Both the position numbers and the translations under genes were made by a program. DNA of 13,204 nucleotides from Nitrospirota bacterium (GTDB lineage Bacteria; Nitrospirota; UBA9217), in assembly GCA_027456925.1 (NCBI GenBank), contig DAIDTZ010000287.1, positions 1 through 13,204 of the forward strand, in the 5' to 3' direction. Positions 7,364 to 13,083 of this stretch are shown here, piece by piece; the first letter of the stretch is position 1, and each line of letters begins with the position of its first letter. The notes under the pieces are model-generated. The model was not told the DNA's origin, did no database searches, and saw only the letters and a list, made by a program, of their open reading frames with translations.

Positions 7364-7394
7364 AAAAAACCCCGGAAGCTTTCGCTGTCCGGGG
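7364..7394 (-). terminator. Minus-strand intrinsic terminator with no assigned gene
   Basis: CCCCGGA (7370-7376) pairs with TCCGGGG (7388-7394). The stem continues through AGC/GCT after a one-base bulge to a TTTC loop. Read on the minus strand the hairpin is followed by six T (the A-run 7364-7369). The plus strand has no T-run after it, so the direction is clear. No minus-strand gene is recognised upstream. Confidence 0.75.
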
Positions 7395-7552
7395 GCAAGG
7401 GGCGAATGTATAACGGGAAGCGTGTCAGGGCTTCTCTATAGTCGAGCGACCGTCCTTATCGATATCGACCTTCGCGTTCATGCTGCTTGCGTTGCATTAG
7501 CCGAAGAAAGGGCGTAAAATCACAGGAGATGTTCCGATTCACGAGAAAATCC

Positions 7553-7581
7553 TTGACAATAATAGGCTTATCTTATATATT
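7553..7581 (+). promoter_or_regulatory. Strong sigma70 promoter of the ffh operon
   Basis: A perfect TTGACA (7553-7558) is followed after 17 nt by TATATT (7576-7581, five of six) in an A+T-rich tract. The predicted start is near 7588, giving a leader of about 23 nt before the ffh ATG. This is the best promoter in the window and the only clear one seen before the long translation operon. Confidence 0.85.
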
Positions 7582-7610
7582 CTATATTCTTTGCCGAGCG
7601 GGTGTTTTCC

Positions 7611-8945
7611 ATGTTTGATTCCTTAAGTGGTAAGTTAGAGGCTGTTTTTAAGAAACTGCGCGGCAGGGGCGTCCTTAAGGAAGACGACGTTAAAGAGGCC
7701 CTGCGCGAGGTGCGCCTTGCGCTCCTTGAGGCCGATGTCAACTTCAAGGTCGTAAAGGACTTTATCGGCCGTGTGCAGGAACGGGCCGTCGGCCGGGAAA
7801 TCCTTTCGAGCCTGACGCCGGGCCAGCAGGTCATCAAGGTCGTCCACGAAGAACTGGTGGCGCTCCTGGGCGGGACCCAGGCCAAGCTTCACCTGTCTCC
7901 GAACCCGCCAACGGTCATTATGCTGGTCGGCCTGCAGGGGTCGGGCAAGACGACGACTGCCGGCAAGCTGGCCAGGAATTTCAAGAAGGACGGACGCAGG
8001 GTCCTCCTGGTGCCCGCGGACACGCGGAGGCCCGCAGCAGTCCAGCAGCTGATCACCCTTGCCAAGCAGGTGGGGGTGGATGCCTATAGTTCGAGCGAGC
8101 AAGACCCGGTCGTTATCTGCCGGCAGGCGGTGAAGCAGGCGGCCTCCTCTCTGTTCGAGGTTGTGATCCTTGATACCGCGGGCCGGCTCCAGATCGACGA
8201 GCCGCTCATGGAAGAGCTCCGGCAGATCAAGGCCGGAGTGAAGCCGCACGAGATCCTGTTCGTTGCCGACGCGATGACCGGCCAGGAAGCCGTGAACATC
8301 GCCGAAAAGTTCAACAGCTCCCTCGGTTTCGACGGGGTGGTCTTGACCAAGCTCGACGGCGACGCCCGGGGCGGCGCGGCGCTTTCGGTCAGGGCCGTGA
8401 CCGGCAAGCCGCTGAAGTTCACGGGCATGGGCGAGAAGCTCGACGCCCTCGAACCGTTCCACCCGGACCGCATGGCTTCGCGCATCCTCGGCATGGGCGA
8501 CATGATGTCGCTCATCGAGAAAGCGCAGGCGAGCGTCGACCAGGAAGAAGCGCTTAAGCTTGCGAAGAAGCTCAAAAAGAACTCTTTCGACCTCGACGAC
8601 TTTCGCAGCCAGCTGAAGCAGGTGAAAAAGCTCGGGGGGCTCGAATCGATCATGGGCATGATCCCCGGCATGGGCAAAATGAAACTCCCCGAGGCCCAGG
8701 TGAATGAGAAAGAACTGACGAAGGTGGACGCCATCATCAGTTCCATGACCCCGAAGGAACGGACGGATTATACCATCATCAACGGCAGCCGCAGGGCCCG
8801 GATCGCGAAAGGCAGCGGCACCCAGGTGCAGGACGTGAACCGGCTTTTAAAGCAGTTCGCCGAGATGCGCAAGATGATGAAGTCCATGACGAGCGGCAAG
8901 ATGGGAAAGATGGGCAGGATGCTGGGCGGAAAGATGCCGTTTTAA
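7611..8945 (+). CDS. ffh: Signal recognition particle GTPase Ffh (SRP54)
   Basis: This 444-residue protein binds 4.5S RNA and the signal sequences of nascent proteins, and docks to FtsY for membrane targeting. The N domain (1-90, FDSLSGKLEAVFKKLRG onward) is followed by the G domain: P-loop GLQGSGKTT (107-115), DTRRPAA, DTAGR (188-192), TKLDG (246-250) and the GMGEKLD closing loop. The methionine-rich M domain (about 290-444) has MGMIPGMGKMK, the RNA-binding SRRARIAKGSG stretch and a C-terminal MRKMMKSM..KMGKMGRM tail. The ATG at 7611 is preferred over an in-frame GTG at 7602 because SRP54 proteins begin MFDSL. The upstream GAGCGGG is only a moderate ribosome-binding site. It is the first gene of the operon. 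Confidence 0.97.
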   Translation: MFDSLSGKLEAVFKKLRGRGVLKEDDVKEALREVRLALLEADVNFKVVKDFIGRVQERAVGREILSSLTPGQQVIKVVHEELVALLGGTQAKLHLSPNPPTVIMLVGLQGSGKTTTAGKLARNFKKDGRRVLLVPADTRRPAAVQQLITLAKQVGVDAYSSSEQDPVVICRQAVKQAASSLFEVVILDTAGRLQIDEPLMEELRQIKAGVKPHEILFVADAMTGQEAVNIAEKFNSSLGFDGVVLTKLDGDARGGAALSVRAVTGKPLKFTGMGEKLDALEPFHPDRMASRILGMGDMMSLIEKAQASVDQEEALKLAKKLKKNSFDLDDFRSQLKQVKKLGGLESIMGMIPGMGKMKLPEAQVNEKELTKVDAIISSMTPKERTDYTIINGSRRARIAKGSGTQVQDVNRLLKQFAEMRKMMKSMTSGKMGKMGRMLGGKMPF

Positions 8946-8954
8946 AGGCAAGCT

Positions 8955-9072
8955 CCAATAACCAAGCACCAAGTAACAAATAAATTCCAAGCATCAAGCA
9001 CGGGATTCAAACGTTTTAGAGATTGTAGTTTGGAGCTTATTTGTGATTTGGGATTTGATATTTGGGATTCAT
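8955..9072. repeat. Heptad-word inverted element, copy A (ffh/rpsP junction)
   Basis: The left arm carries CAA at 8956, 8963, 8970 and 8977, then 8988 and 8995 (steps 7, 7, 7, 11, 7). The right arm carries ATTTG at 9039, 9046, 9053 and 9060, exactly 7 nt apart, and ATTC at 9067. The arms are imperfectly complementary (ACAAATAA of the left with TTATTTGT of the right). Left arm 8955-8990 matches copy B (10782-10817) at 31 of 36 positions. Right arm 9040-9072 matches 10870-10902 at 27 of 33. It ends 22 nt before the rpsP ATG and leaves the ribosome-binding site outside. Confidence 0.85.
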
Positions 9073-9094
9073 CATTTAACGAAAGAGGTGACAC

Positions 9095-9358
9095 ATGGCA
9101 GTACGAATCAGACTCAAGAGAATGGGGACCCACAAGAAGCCCTACTACCGTTTGGTGGTGGCGGACTCCCGGTCGCCGCGCGACGGCCGTTTCATCGAGA
9201 TGGTCGGCACCTACGACCCGCTCAAGAAACCGGCGGAAATCAAAGTCGACCAGGACAAGGCCCTCGGCTGGCTCAAGAAGGGCGCTGTTCCGTCCGACAC
9301 GGTCAAGACCCTGCTTTCGAAGGTCGGGATCATGAAACAGCACGCCGAAGCGAAGTAA
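9095..9358 (+). CDS. rpsP: 30S ribosomal protein S16
   Basis: This 87-residue basic protein matches the normal bS16 length and opens with the family hallmark MAVRIRLKRMGTHKKPYYR. VVADSRSPRDGRFIE (20-34) and the GTYDPL turn (38-43) follow. bS16 is an early-binding protein of the 30S body. A clear GAGGTG (9085-9090) precedes the ATG, just outside the repeat element that fills most of the ffh/rpsP gap. Many bacteria have the KH-domain gene khpA next; here the next gene is rimM and the 82-nt gap has no room for it. Confidence 0.98.
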   Translation: MAVRIRLKRMGTHKKPYYRLVVADSRSPRDGRFIEMVGTYDPLKKPAEIKVDQDKALGWLKKGAVPSDTVKTLLSKVGIMKQHAEAK

Positions 9359-9362
9359 CACC

Positions 9363-9390
9363 GGATGCGGAGTGCGGAATGCGGAATGGA
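9363..9390. repeat. Short heptad tandem repeat (rpsP/rimM junction)
   Basis: TGCGG occurs at 9366, 9373 and 9380, exactly 7 nt apart, with a decaying fourth unit (TGG at 9387). The units are GGATGCG, GAGTGCG, GAATGCG and GAATGGA. The repeat begins 5 nt after the rpsP stop. No inverted partner arm is seen. Confidence 0.75.
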
Positions 9391-9440
9391 AACCACGGGA
9401 CCGCAGCGCATCTGTATGGGAAAATTCGATCGCGTCGCCT

Positions 9441-9944
9441 ATGCTCATAACCATCGGCAAAGCGGTGAAACCCTTCGGCGTCAAAGGGGAGATGAAGATC
9501 GAACCGATGACGGATTTCCCGGAACGGTTCGGCAAGCTCACCCGGGCATACCTGGTCTCTCCTGCAGGCGAAGAACTTGCCTGTGAAGTGAAATCCGCGC
9601 GGTACGCAAACGGCAAGCCATTTCTGCTTTTTGCGGGCTACGATACGCCGGAGAAGGCCAAAGTTCTGAACGGCTGGTTCGTCAAGGTTCCCGAAGAAGA
9701 GACAATCCCTCTGCCCGAGGGGACTTACTACTGGTACGAACTCATGGGCATGGAAGTGTTTTCCGAAACCGGCGAGACGCTTGGCGCCATCGTGGATATC
9801 TTCGAGACCGGCAGCAATGATGTTTACGTCCTAAAGCGCGGCAAGAAAGAAGTCTATATCCCTGCAACGAAAGAAGTCATCAGACAGGTCGACCGGAAAG
9901 CAAAGCGGATGGTCATTCATCTGCCGGACGGGCTGATGGAGTAA
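9441..9944 (+). CDS. rimM: Ribosome maturation factor RimM
   Basis: The protein has 167 residues from the ATG at 9441. RimM assists 16S rRNA processing and assembly of the 30S head and binds S19. The N-terminal beta-barrel begins with LITIGKAVKPFGVKGEMKI, and PMTDFPERF (about 21-29) follows. The C-terminal PRC-barrel half has YYWYELMGMEVF, NDVYVLKRGKKEVYIPA and ends MVIHLPDGLME. The frame stays open upstream to a GTG at 9372, but that part reads through the heptad repeat and has no family similarity, so the ATG at 9441 is chosen. No good Shine-Dalgarno precedes it, so translation may be coupled or weak. Length and order (rpsP-rimM-trmD-rplS) are standard. Confidence 0.94.
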   Translation: MLITIGKAVKPFGVKGEMKIEPMTDFPERFGKLTRAYLVSPAGEELACEVKSARYANGKPFLLFAGYDTPEKAKVLNGWFVKVPEEETIPLPEGTYYWYELMGMEVFSETGETLGAIVDIFETGSNDVYVLKRGKKEVYIPATKEVIRQVDRKAKRMVIHLPDGLME

Positions 9945-9953
9945 ATCTAAGGT

Positions 9954-10023
9954 GATGCAGGATACACGGTGCATGATGCATGATTCAATCATGGATCGGA
10001 TCCTGCATCCTGAATCATGAATG
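9954..10023. repeat. Heptad-word inverted element (rimM/trmD junction)
   Basis: Seven-base units run in one phase through the whole gap: GATGCAG (9954), GATACAC (9961), GGTGCAT (9968), GATGCAT (9975), GATTCAA (9982), then on the other side CTGCATC (10003), CTGAATC (10010) and ATGAATG (10017). GATGCAGGAT (9954-9963) pairs perfectly with ATCCTGCATC (10000-10009). An inner CATGAT (9979-9984) pairs with ATCATG (9988-9993) around a 3-nt loop. The last unit contains the trmD start codon. Confidence 0.8.
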
Positions 10024-10778
10024 CGCGCAGACTGAACTTTGAGGTGCTCACCCTGTTCCCGGGAATACTCGAGGGGCCGCTGAACGAAAGCATCCTCAAG
10101 CGGGGCCGGGAAAAAGGGCTCCTGAACGTAACGCTCAGGAATATCCGGGACTATACCGAAGACAAACACAAGACCGCCGACGACAGCCCCTACGGGGGCG
10201 GCGCCGGCATGGTGCTCAAACCGGAGCCGATCTTCAAGGCCTTCGAGGCGATGAAGACCGAGCACCCGGGTGAAAAAGTATTGACGATCCTGCTCTCGCC
10301 CCAGGGAAGGGTCTTGAATCAGGAACGGGCGGAACAGCTTTCCGAGGAACAACGCCTGATCGTTCTGCTCTGCGGCCACTATGAGGCAATCGATGAGCGC
10401 GTTGTCCGCGCCCTGGTCGACGAAGAGCTTTCGATCGGCAATTACGTGCTTACCGGGGGCGAGCTTGCGGCCCTCGTGGTGATCGACGCGGCAACGAGGC
10501 TCCTTCCGGGCGTCCTCGGCGATGAAGAGTCTGCGTACCGCGATTCCTTCGGCGACGGCCTGCTCGATCATCCGCACTATACGCGGCCCGCGGAATTCCG
10601 CGGGATGAAGGTCCCGGAAGCGCTGCTTTCGGGCAATCATGCGGAGATCGAGAAGTGGCGGCGGCGCGAGTCGCTCAAGGCAACGCTTTTAAAAAGACCG
10701 GAACTGCTCGAAACGGCCGAGCTGACCGGCAAAGACCGGAAGCTGCTGGAAGAACTGAAACGGGAGAGCGAAGCATAA
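10017..10778 (+). CDS. trmD: tRNA (guanine-N1-)-methyltransferase TrmD
   Basis: This 253-residue SPOUT-class enzyme methylates G37 of tRNA with S-adenosylmethionine to prevent frameshifting. Conserved segments are FEVLTLFPG (8-16), DDSPYGGGAGMV (55-66), LLSPQGR (92-98), LCGHYEAIDERV (118-129), SIGNYVLTGGELAA (139-152, trefoil-knot cofactor site) and RDSFGDGLLDHPHYTRP, with D177 the expected catalytic aspartate. The C-terminal helical domain (about 190-253) completes the normal length. The ATG at 10017 is the only standard start near the conserved beginning; it lies inside the right arm of the heptad element and no Shine-Dalgarno is visible. An ATG at 10021 is out of frame. Confidence 0.96.
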   Translation: MNARRLNFEVLTLFPGILEGPLNESILKRGREKGLLNVTLRNIRDYTEDKHKTADDSPYGGGAGMVLKPEPIFKAFEAMKTEHPGEKVLTILLSPQGRVLNQERAEQLSEEQRLIVLLCGHYEAIDERVVRALVDEELSIGNYVLTGGELAALVVIDAATRLLPGVLGDEESAYRDSFGDGLLDHPHYTRPAEFRGMKVPEALLSGNHAEIEKWRRRESLKATLLKRPELLETAELTGKDRKLLEELKRESEA

Positions 10779-10781
10779 GCA

Positions 10782-10902
10782 CCAATAATCAAGCACCAAA
10801 TAACAAGTAAGCTCCAAATTCCAAATTCAAAAAGTTTGGACAATTTGGTCATTGTATTTTTGGACTTTGTTTGAAATTTGGGATTTGTAATTTGGAATTT
10901 AT
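10782..10902. repeat. Heptad-word inverted element, copy B (trmD/rplS junction)
   Basis: This is the second copy of the element at 8955-9072. CAA occurs at 10783, 10790, 10797, 10804, 10815 and 10822 (7, 7, 7, 11, 7, the same steps as copy A). TTTG occurs at 10870, 10877, 10884 and 10891. The total length is 121 against 118 bases; the centre (about 10832-10868) is not alignable to copy A by eye. All five left-arm differences between the copies are transitions. It ends 20 nt before the rplS ATG, again leaving the GGGAGG ribosome-binding site free. Confidence 0.85.
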
Positions 10903-10922
10903 TCAGTAACGGGAGGTTTGCA

Positions 10923-11318
10923 ATGAATATCGTACAGTCTTTGGAAAAGGCGCAGATGAAAGAAGGGATACCGAGCTTCCGCGTCGGCGACACGATTCGT
11001 GTCCACGCGAAGGTTGTGGAAGGCGACAAGGAAAGAATACAGGTATTCGAAGGGCTCGTGATCGGCCGCCAGGGTTCGGGCGCACGGGAGCTCATCCGGG
11101 TCAGGAAGCTGTCCTACGGCGTCGGGGTGGAGAGGCTCTTTCCCGTCCATTCCCCGATGATCGACAAGATCGAGCTTGCCAAGGAAGGCAAGGTCCGCAG
11201 GGCCAAACTTTACTTCCTCCGCGAGCTTCGCGGCAAGGCGGCCCGGATCAAGGAAAAAGAGCGCATCTTCGCATCAGTGGCGGGCGCCTCCCTGCCTGAT
11301 GTCACGGAGCAGAAGTAA
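10923..11318 (+). CDS. rplS: 50S ribosomal protein L19
   Basis: The 131-residue bL19 protein sits at the 30S-50S interface. The sequence has the family pattern: an N-terminal helix (MNIVQSLEKAQMKE), IPSFRVGDTIRVHAKVVEG (15-33), ERIQVFEGLVIGR (36-48), ELIRVRKLSYGVGVERLFPVHSP and the C-terminal RRAKLYFLRELRGKAARIKE. The ATG at 10923 is chosen for the GGGAGG at 10911-10916. The frame is open further upstream to 10878, but that part is the right arm of repeat copy B. A 14-bp hairpin follows the stop codon. Confidence 0.97.
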   Translation: MNIVQSLEKAQMKEGIPSFRVGDTIRVHAKVVEGDKERIQVFEGLVIGRQGSGARELIRVRKLSYGVGVERLFPVHSPMIDKIELAKEGKVRRAKLYFLRELRGKAARIKEKERIFASVAGASLPDVTEQK

Positions 11319-11341
11319 CGCAGACTCGTCGCACGAAATCG

Positions 11342-11390
11342 AAATCCTAAACAGGAGTGCACGGTGAGAACCGCGCCTGTTTAGGATTTT
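11342..11390 (+). terminator. Long hairpin between rplS and rnhB; terminator or attenuator
   Basis: AAATCCTAAACAGG (11342-11355) pairs perfectly over 14 bp with 11376-11389. Inside, CGGT (11362-11365) pairs with ACCG (11370-11373) around GAGA, a GNRA-type tetraloop. Only a short T stretch follows (ATTTTGTATTT), partly inside the stem, so termination is probably partial. Placed 23 nt after rplS, it could separate expression of the ribosomal genes from rnhB and the genes behind it. Confidence 0.6.
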
Positions 11391-11429
11391 GTATTTGAAA
11401 GTTCGAAAATCCCTTCGAAAGAGGTTATT

Positions 11430-12122
11430 ATGCCTCGTGGCCGGCCCAGCGCGCGGGATTTGCACCCAGACCGGAATGATGATCTCTTCGGCGCTGCGCT
11501 GGCGTGCGATCCCCTGTATTTTGAACGAAGCGCGCGCGAGGCAGGGCATTGCTGCATTGCGGGGCTTGACGAGGCGGGCAGGGGGCCGCTGGCAGGGCCC
11601 GTCGTGGCCGCGGCAGTGATGCTTCCCGACGGGCTCCTGATCGCGGGGCTGACGGACTCCAAACAAGTCCCGGAACGCGAACGGGACAGGCTCTTCGATG
11701 TGGTCCGGGAACAGGCAACGTGCTGCGGCATCGGGATCGTTGATGAGCGGACCATCGACGAAGTCAATATTTACCAGGCCACGATCATCGCCATGGAACG
11801 GGCGCTCGAAGCGCTCCCGGTAAAGCCGGATTATCTTCTCCTCGACGCGATCACGCTTCCCCGCGTCGCGCTTCCCCAGAAACCGCTGATAAAAGGAGAT
11901 TGCCGCAGCCACAGCATCGCAGCCGCCTCGATCCTCGCCAAGGTGACGCGGGACAGGCTCATGTTCGAGCTGCATGAGCGGTTTCCCCAGTATAATTTCA
12001 AAAAACATAAAGGTTACGGCACCCGGGAACATTTCGAGGCGCTCAAAAAGCACGGGCCCTGCGACGCGCACCGGAAGACGTTCAATCCTGTTGCTCAAAT
12101 GCTGAAAGGCGGGCAGGAGTGA
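11430..12122 (+). CDS. rnhB: Ribonuclease HII
   Basis: This 230-residue enzyme cleaves RNA in RNA-DNA hybrids and removes single ribonucleotides from DNA. The active-site set is complete: D47 and E48 in AGLDEAGRGPLAGPVVAAAV, D139 in YLLLDA and D157 in IKGDCRSHSIAAASILAKVTR, with the GRG motif (50-52) that recognises the 2'-OH. HKGYGTREHFEALKKHGPC marks the C-terminal part. The first 40 residues form an N-terminal extension (GRPSARDLHPDRNDDLFG) slightly longer than usual. The ATG at 11430 has AAAGAGG about 8 nt upstream. The stop overlaps the next start by 4 nt (GTGA), indicating translational coupling with yraN. Confidence 0.95.
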   Translation: MPRGRPSARDLHPDRNDDLFGAALACDPLYFERSAREAGHCCIAGLDEAGRGPLAGPVVAAAVMLPDGLLIAGLTDSKQVPERERDRLFDVVREQATCCGIGIVDERTIDEVNIYQATIIAMERALEALPVKPDYLLLDAITLPRVALPQKPLIKGDCRSHSIAAASILAKVTRDRLMFELHERFPQYNFKKHKGYGTREHFEALKKHGPCDAHRKTFNPVAQMLKGGQE

Positions 12123-12493
12123 GCCTCTTCCGAAAGCTCCTCGGCAAGGAAGGCGAGGACCGGGCCGCGCACTTCCTCGCCAAGCGGGGATACAAGATCC
12201 TGGAGCGGAATTACCGGACTCGCGCCGGCGAGATCGACCTCATCGCTTTGCATGAGGGGATGATAGTGTTCGTAGAGGTCAAGACCAGGTCGAGTAATGC
12301 CTTCGGCGCGCCGGAACTTGCGGTTACGCCGCAAAAACAGCGGCGCATGGTCAAAGCGGCTTTGGGCTATTTGCGATTCAAGAAACTCCACCAGATGCCG
12401 TGCCGGTTTGATGTCGTGGCGATCAATTCGGCTGCGGAAAAAGAATTGGAGCTCATCCGGAACGCGTTCGAGATGGACCGCACGTACCTCTGA
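12119..12493 (+). CDS. yraN: YraN family (UPF0102) nuclease-fold protein
   Basis: This 124-residue protein matches the YraN/UPF0102 family, predicted small PD-(D/E)XK nuclease-fold proteins. GKEGEDRAAHFLAKRGYKILERNYR (9-33) is followed by AGEIDLIA (36-43) and VFVEVKTRS (50-58). E38/D40 and E53-X-K55 form the nuclease-like core. PQKQRRMVKAALGYL and CRFDVVAI complete the family pattern. The biochemical role is unsettled. The start is GTG at 12119, overlapping the rnhB stop; AAAGGCGG stands just upstream. The pairing with rnhB is conserved in many bacteria and suggests a role in nucleic-acid maintenance. Confidence 0.92.
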   Translation: MSLFRKLLGKEGEDRAAHFLAKRGYKILERNYRTRAGEIDLIALHEGMIVFVEVKTRSSNAFGAPELAVTPQKQRRMVKAALGYLRFKKLHQMPCRFDVVAINSAAEKELELIRNAFEMDRTYL

Positions 12494-12503
12494 GGGAGTC
12501 TGC

Positions 12504-12962
12504 ATGCTGGAAATTCTCAAAAAAGTGCACCTCTTCGAAAGCCTTTCCGTTCATGAGCTGGAGAAGATCGAGAAGATCTCGCGGATGGAGGCTTTTGGCA
12601 GGGACTCCGTGATCTTCAAGGAAGGCGAGCCCGGAGACCGCTGTTACGTGATCACGAACGGCGACGTAAGGATCAGCAAGTTCATCCCGAACATCGGGGA
12701 GGAGGCGCTTGCAGTGCTGAAGCCGGGAGACTACTTCGGCGAGATGGCCCTGATCGACAACTTCCCCCGTTCGGCGCACGCCATCGCCAATACCGACGTC
12801 GCGGTTCTCGCCATCAGCAAGACCGAGTTGGACAAGATCCTCATCATGGACCGCGAACTGGGCTACAAGCTGCTCTGGGCGTTCACGAAAACGCTTTCGA
12901 AGCGTTTGCGCGAAACGAACGAAAAAATGGCGGGCTTCCTCGCCATGTCCGGCGGGTTTTGA
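12504..12962 (+). CDS. Stand-alone cyclic nucleotide-binding domain protein
   Basis: The protein has 152 residues from the ATG at 12504, chosen for GGGAG 7 nt upstream and because the family N-terminus (MLEILKKVHLFESLSVHELEKI) begins there; the open frame upstream overlaps yraN out of frame. It is a single cNMP-binding beta-roll of the CRP type: FKEGEPGDRCYVITNGDVRIS (38-58), then the phosphate-binding cassette FGEMALIDNFPRSA (78-91), with E80 and R89 at the positions that contact the ribose and cyclic phosphate. The C-terminal helix (about 108-145) is present, but no helix-turn-helix follows, so it is not a transcription factor by itself. It may act as a sensory adaptor, or bind another ligand. 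It follows yraN by 10 nt and should be cotranscribed. Confidence 0.88.
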   Translation: MLEILKKVHLFESLSVHELEKIEKISRMEAFGRDSVIFKEGEPGDRCYVITNGDVRISKFIPNIGEEALAVLKPGDYFGEMALIDNFPRSAHAIANTDVAVLAISKTELDKILIMDRELGYKLLWAFTKTLSKRLRETNEKMAGFLAMSGGF

Positions 12963-12973
12963 CGGATAATCTG

Positions 12974-13002
12974 TTGTCAGCGGGCATGCCAAGTGGTATA
13001 CT
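12974..13002 (+). promoter_or_regulatory. Sigma70 extended -10 promoter before rimO
   Basis: TTGTCA (12974-12979, five of six) and TATACT (12997-13002, five of six) are 17 nt apart. The -10 is preceded by TGG, an extended -10 motif. The predicted start is near 13009, giving a leader of about 75 nt. It marks a new transcription unit after the cNMP-binding gene; no terminator is visible between the two. Confidence 0.7.
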
Positions 13003-13083
13003 TATCTGACCCCGGTTATTCGTTCCCCGATAAGAATCCCGCGACTTTGAATCCCCGGCTCCGGCCGGAGAGGGCTCCACTCA

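Larger units (their letters stand above)
7269..7610. other. 342-bp intergenic region between divergent cytochrome and ffh genes
   Basis: From left to right it holds the cytochrome ribosome-binding site, a 12-bp palindrome (7305-7316), the minus-strand cytochrome promoter (7324-7352), a minus-strand intrinsic terminator (7364-7394), a stretch of about 150 bp with no clear gene, and the ffh promoter (7553-7581). Within the unassigned stretch the only minus-strand reading frame of note is an 18-codon one (7425-7481) without a ribosome-binding site. Confidence 0.7.

Noticed and set aside
7635..8746. Two long minus-strand frames opposite ffh (275 and 220 codons)
   Set aside because: Antisense shadows of Ffh; composition follows the codon bias of the opposite strand.
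8955..10902. CRISPR array
   Set aside because: Repeat units are 7 nt with no unique spacers, no 23-40 bp repeats and no cas genes.
11274..12098. 274-codon minus-strand frame opposite rnhB and the rplS/rnhB gap
   Set aside because: Antisense to the clearly assigned RNase HII with all active-site residues; no similarity seen in the antisense product.
12297..12503. Longer start for the cNMP-binding protein
   Set aside because: The extension overlaps yraN out of frame and is Arg/Ser-rich noise; the ATG at 12504 has a ribosome-binding site and the family N-terminus.
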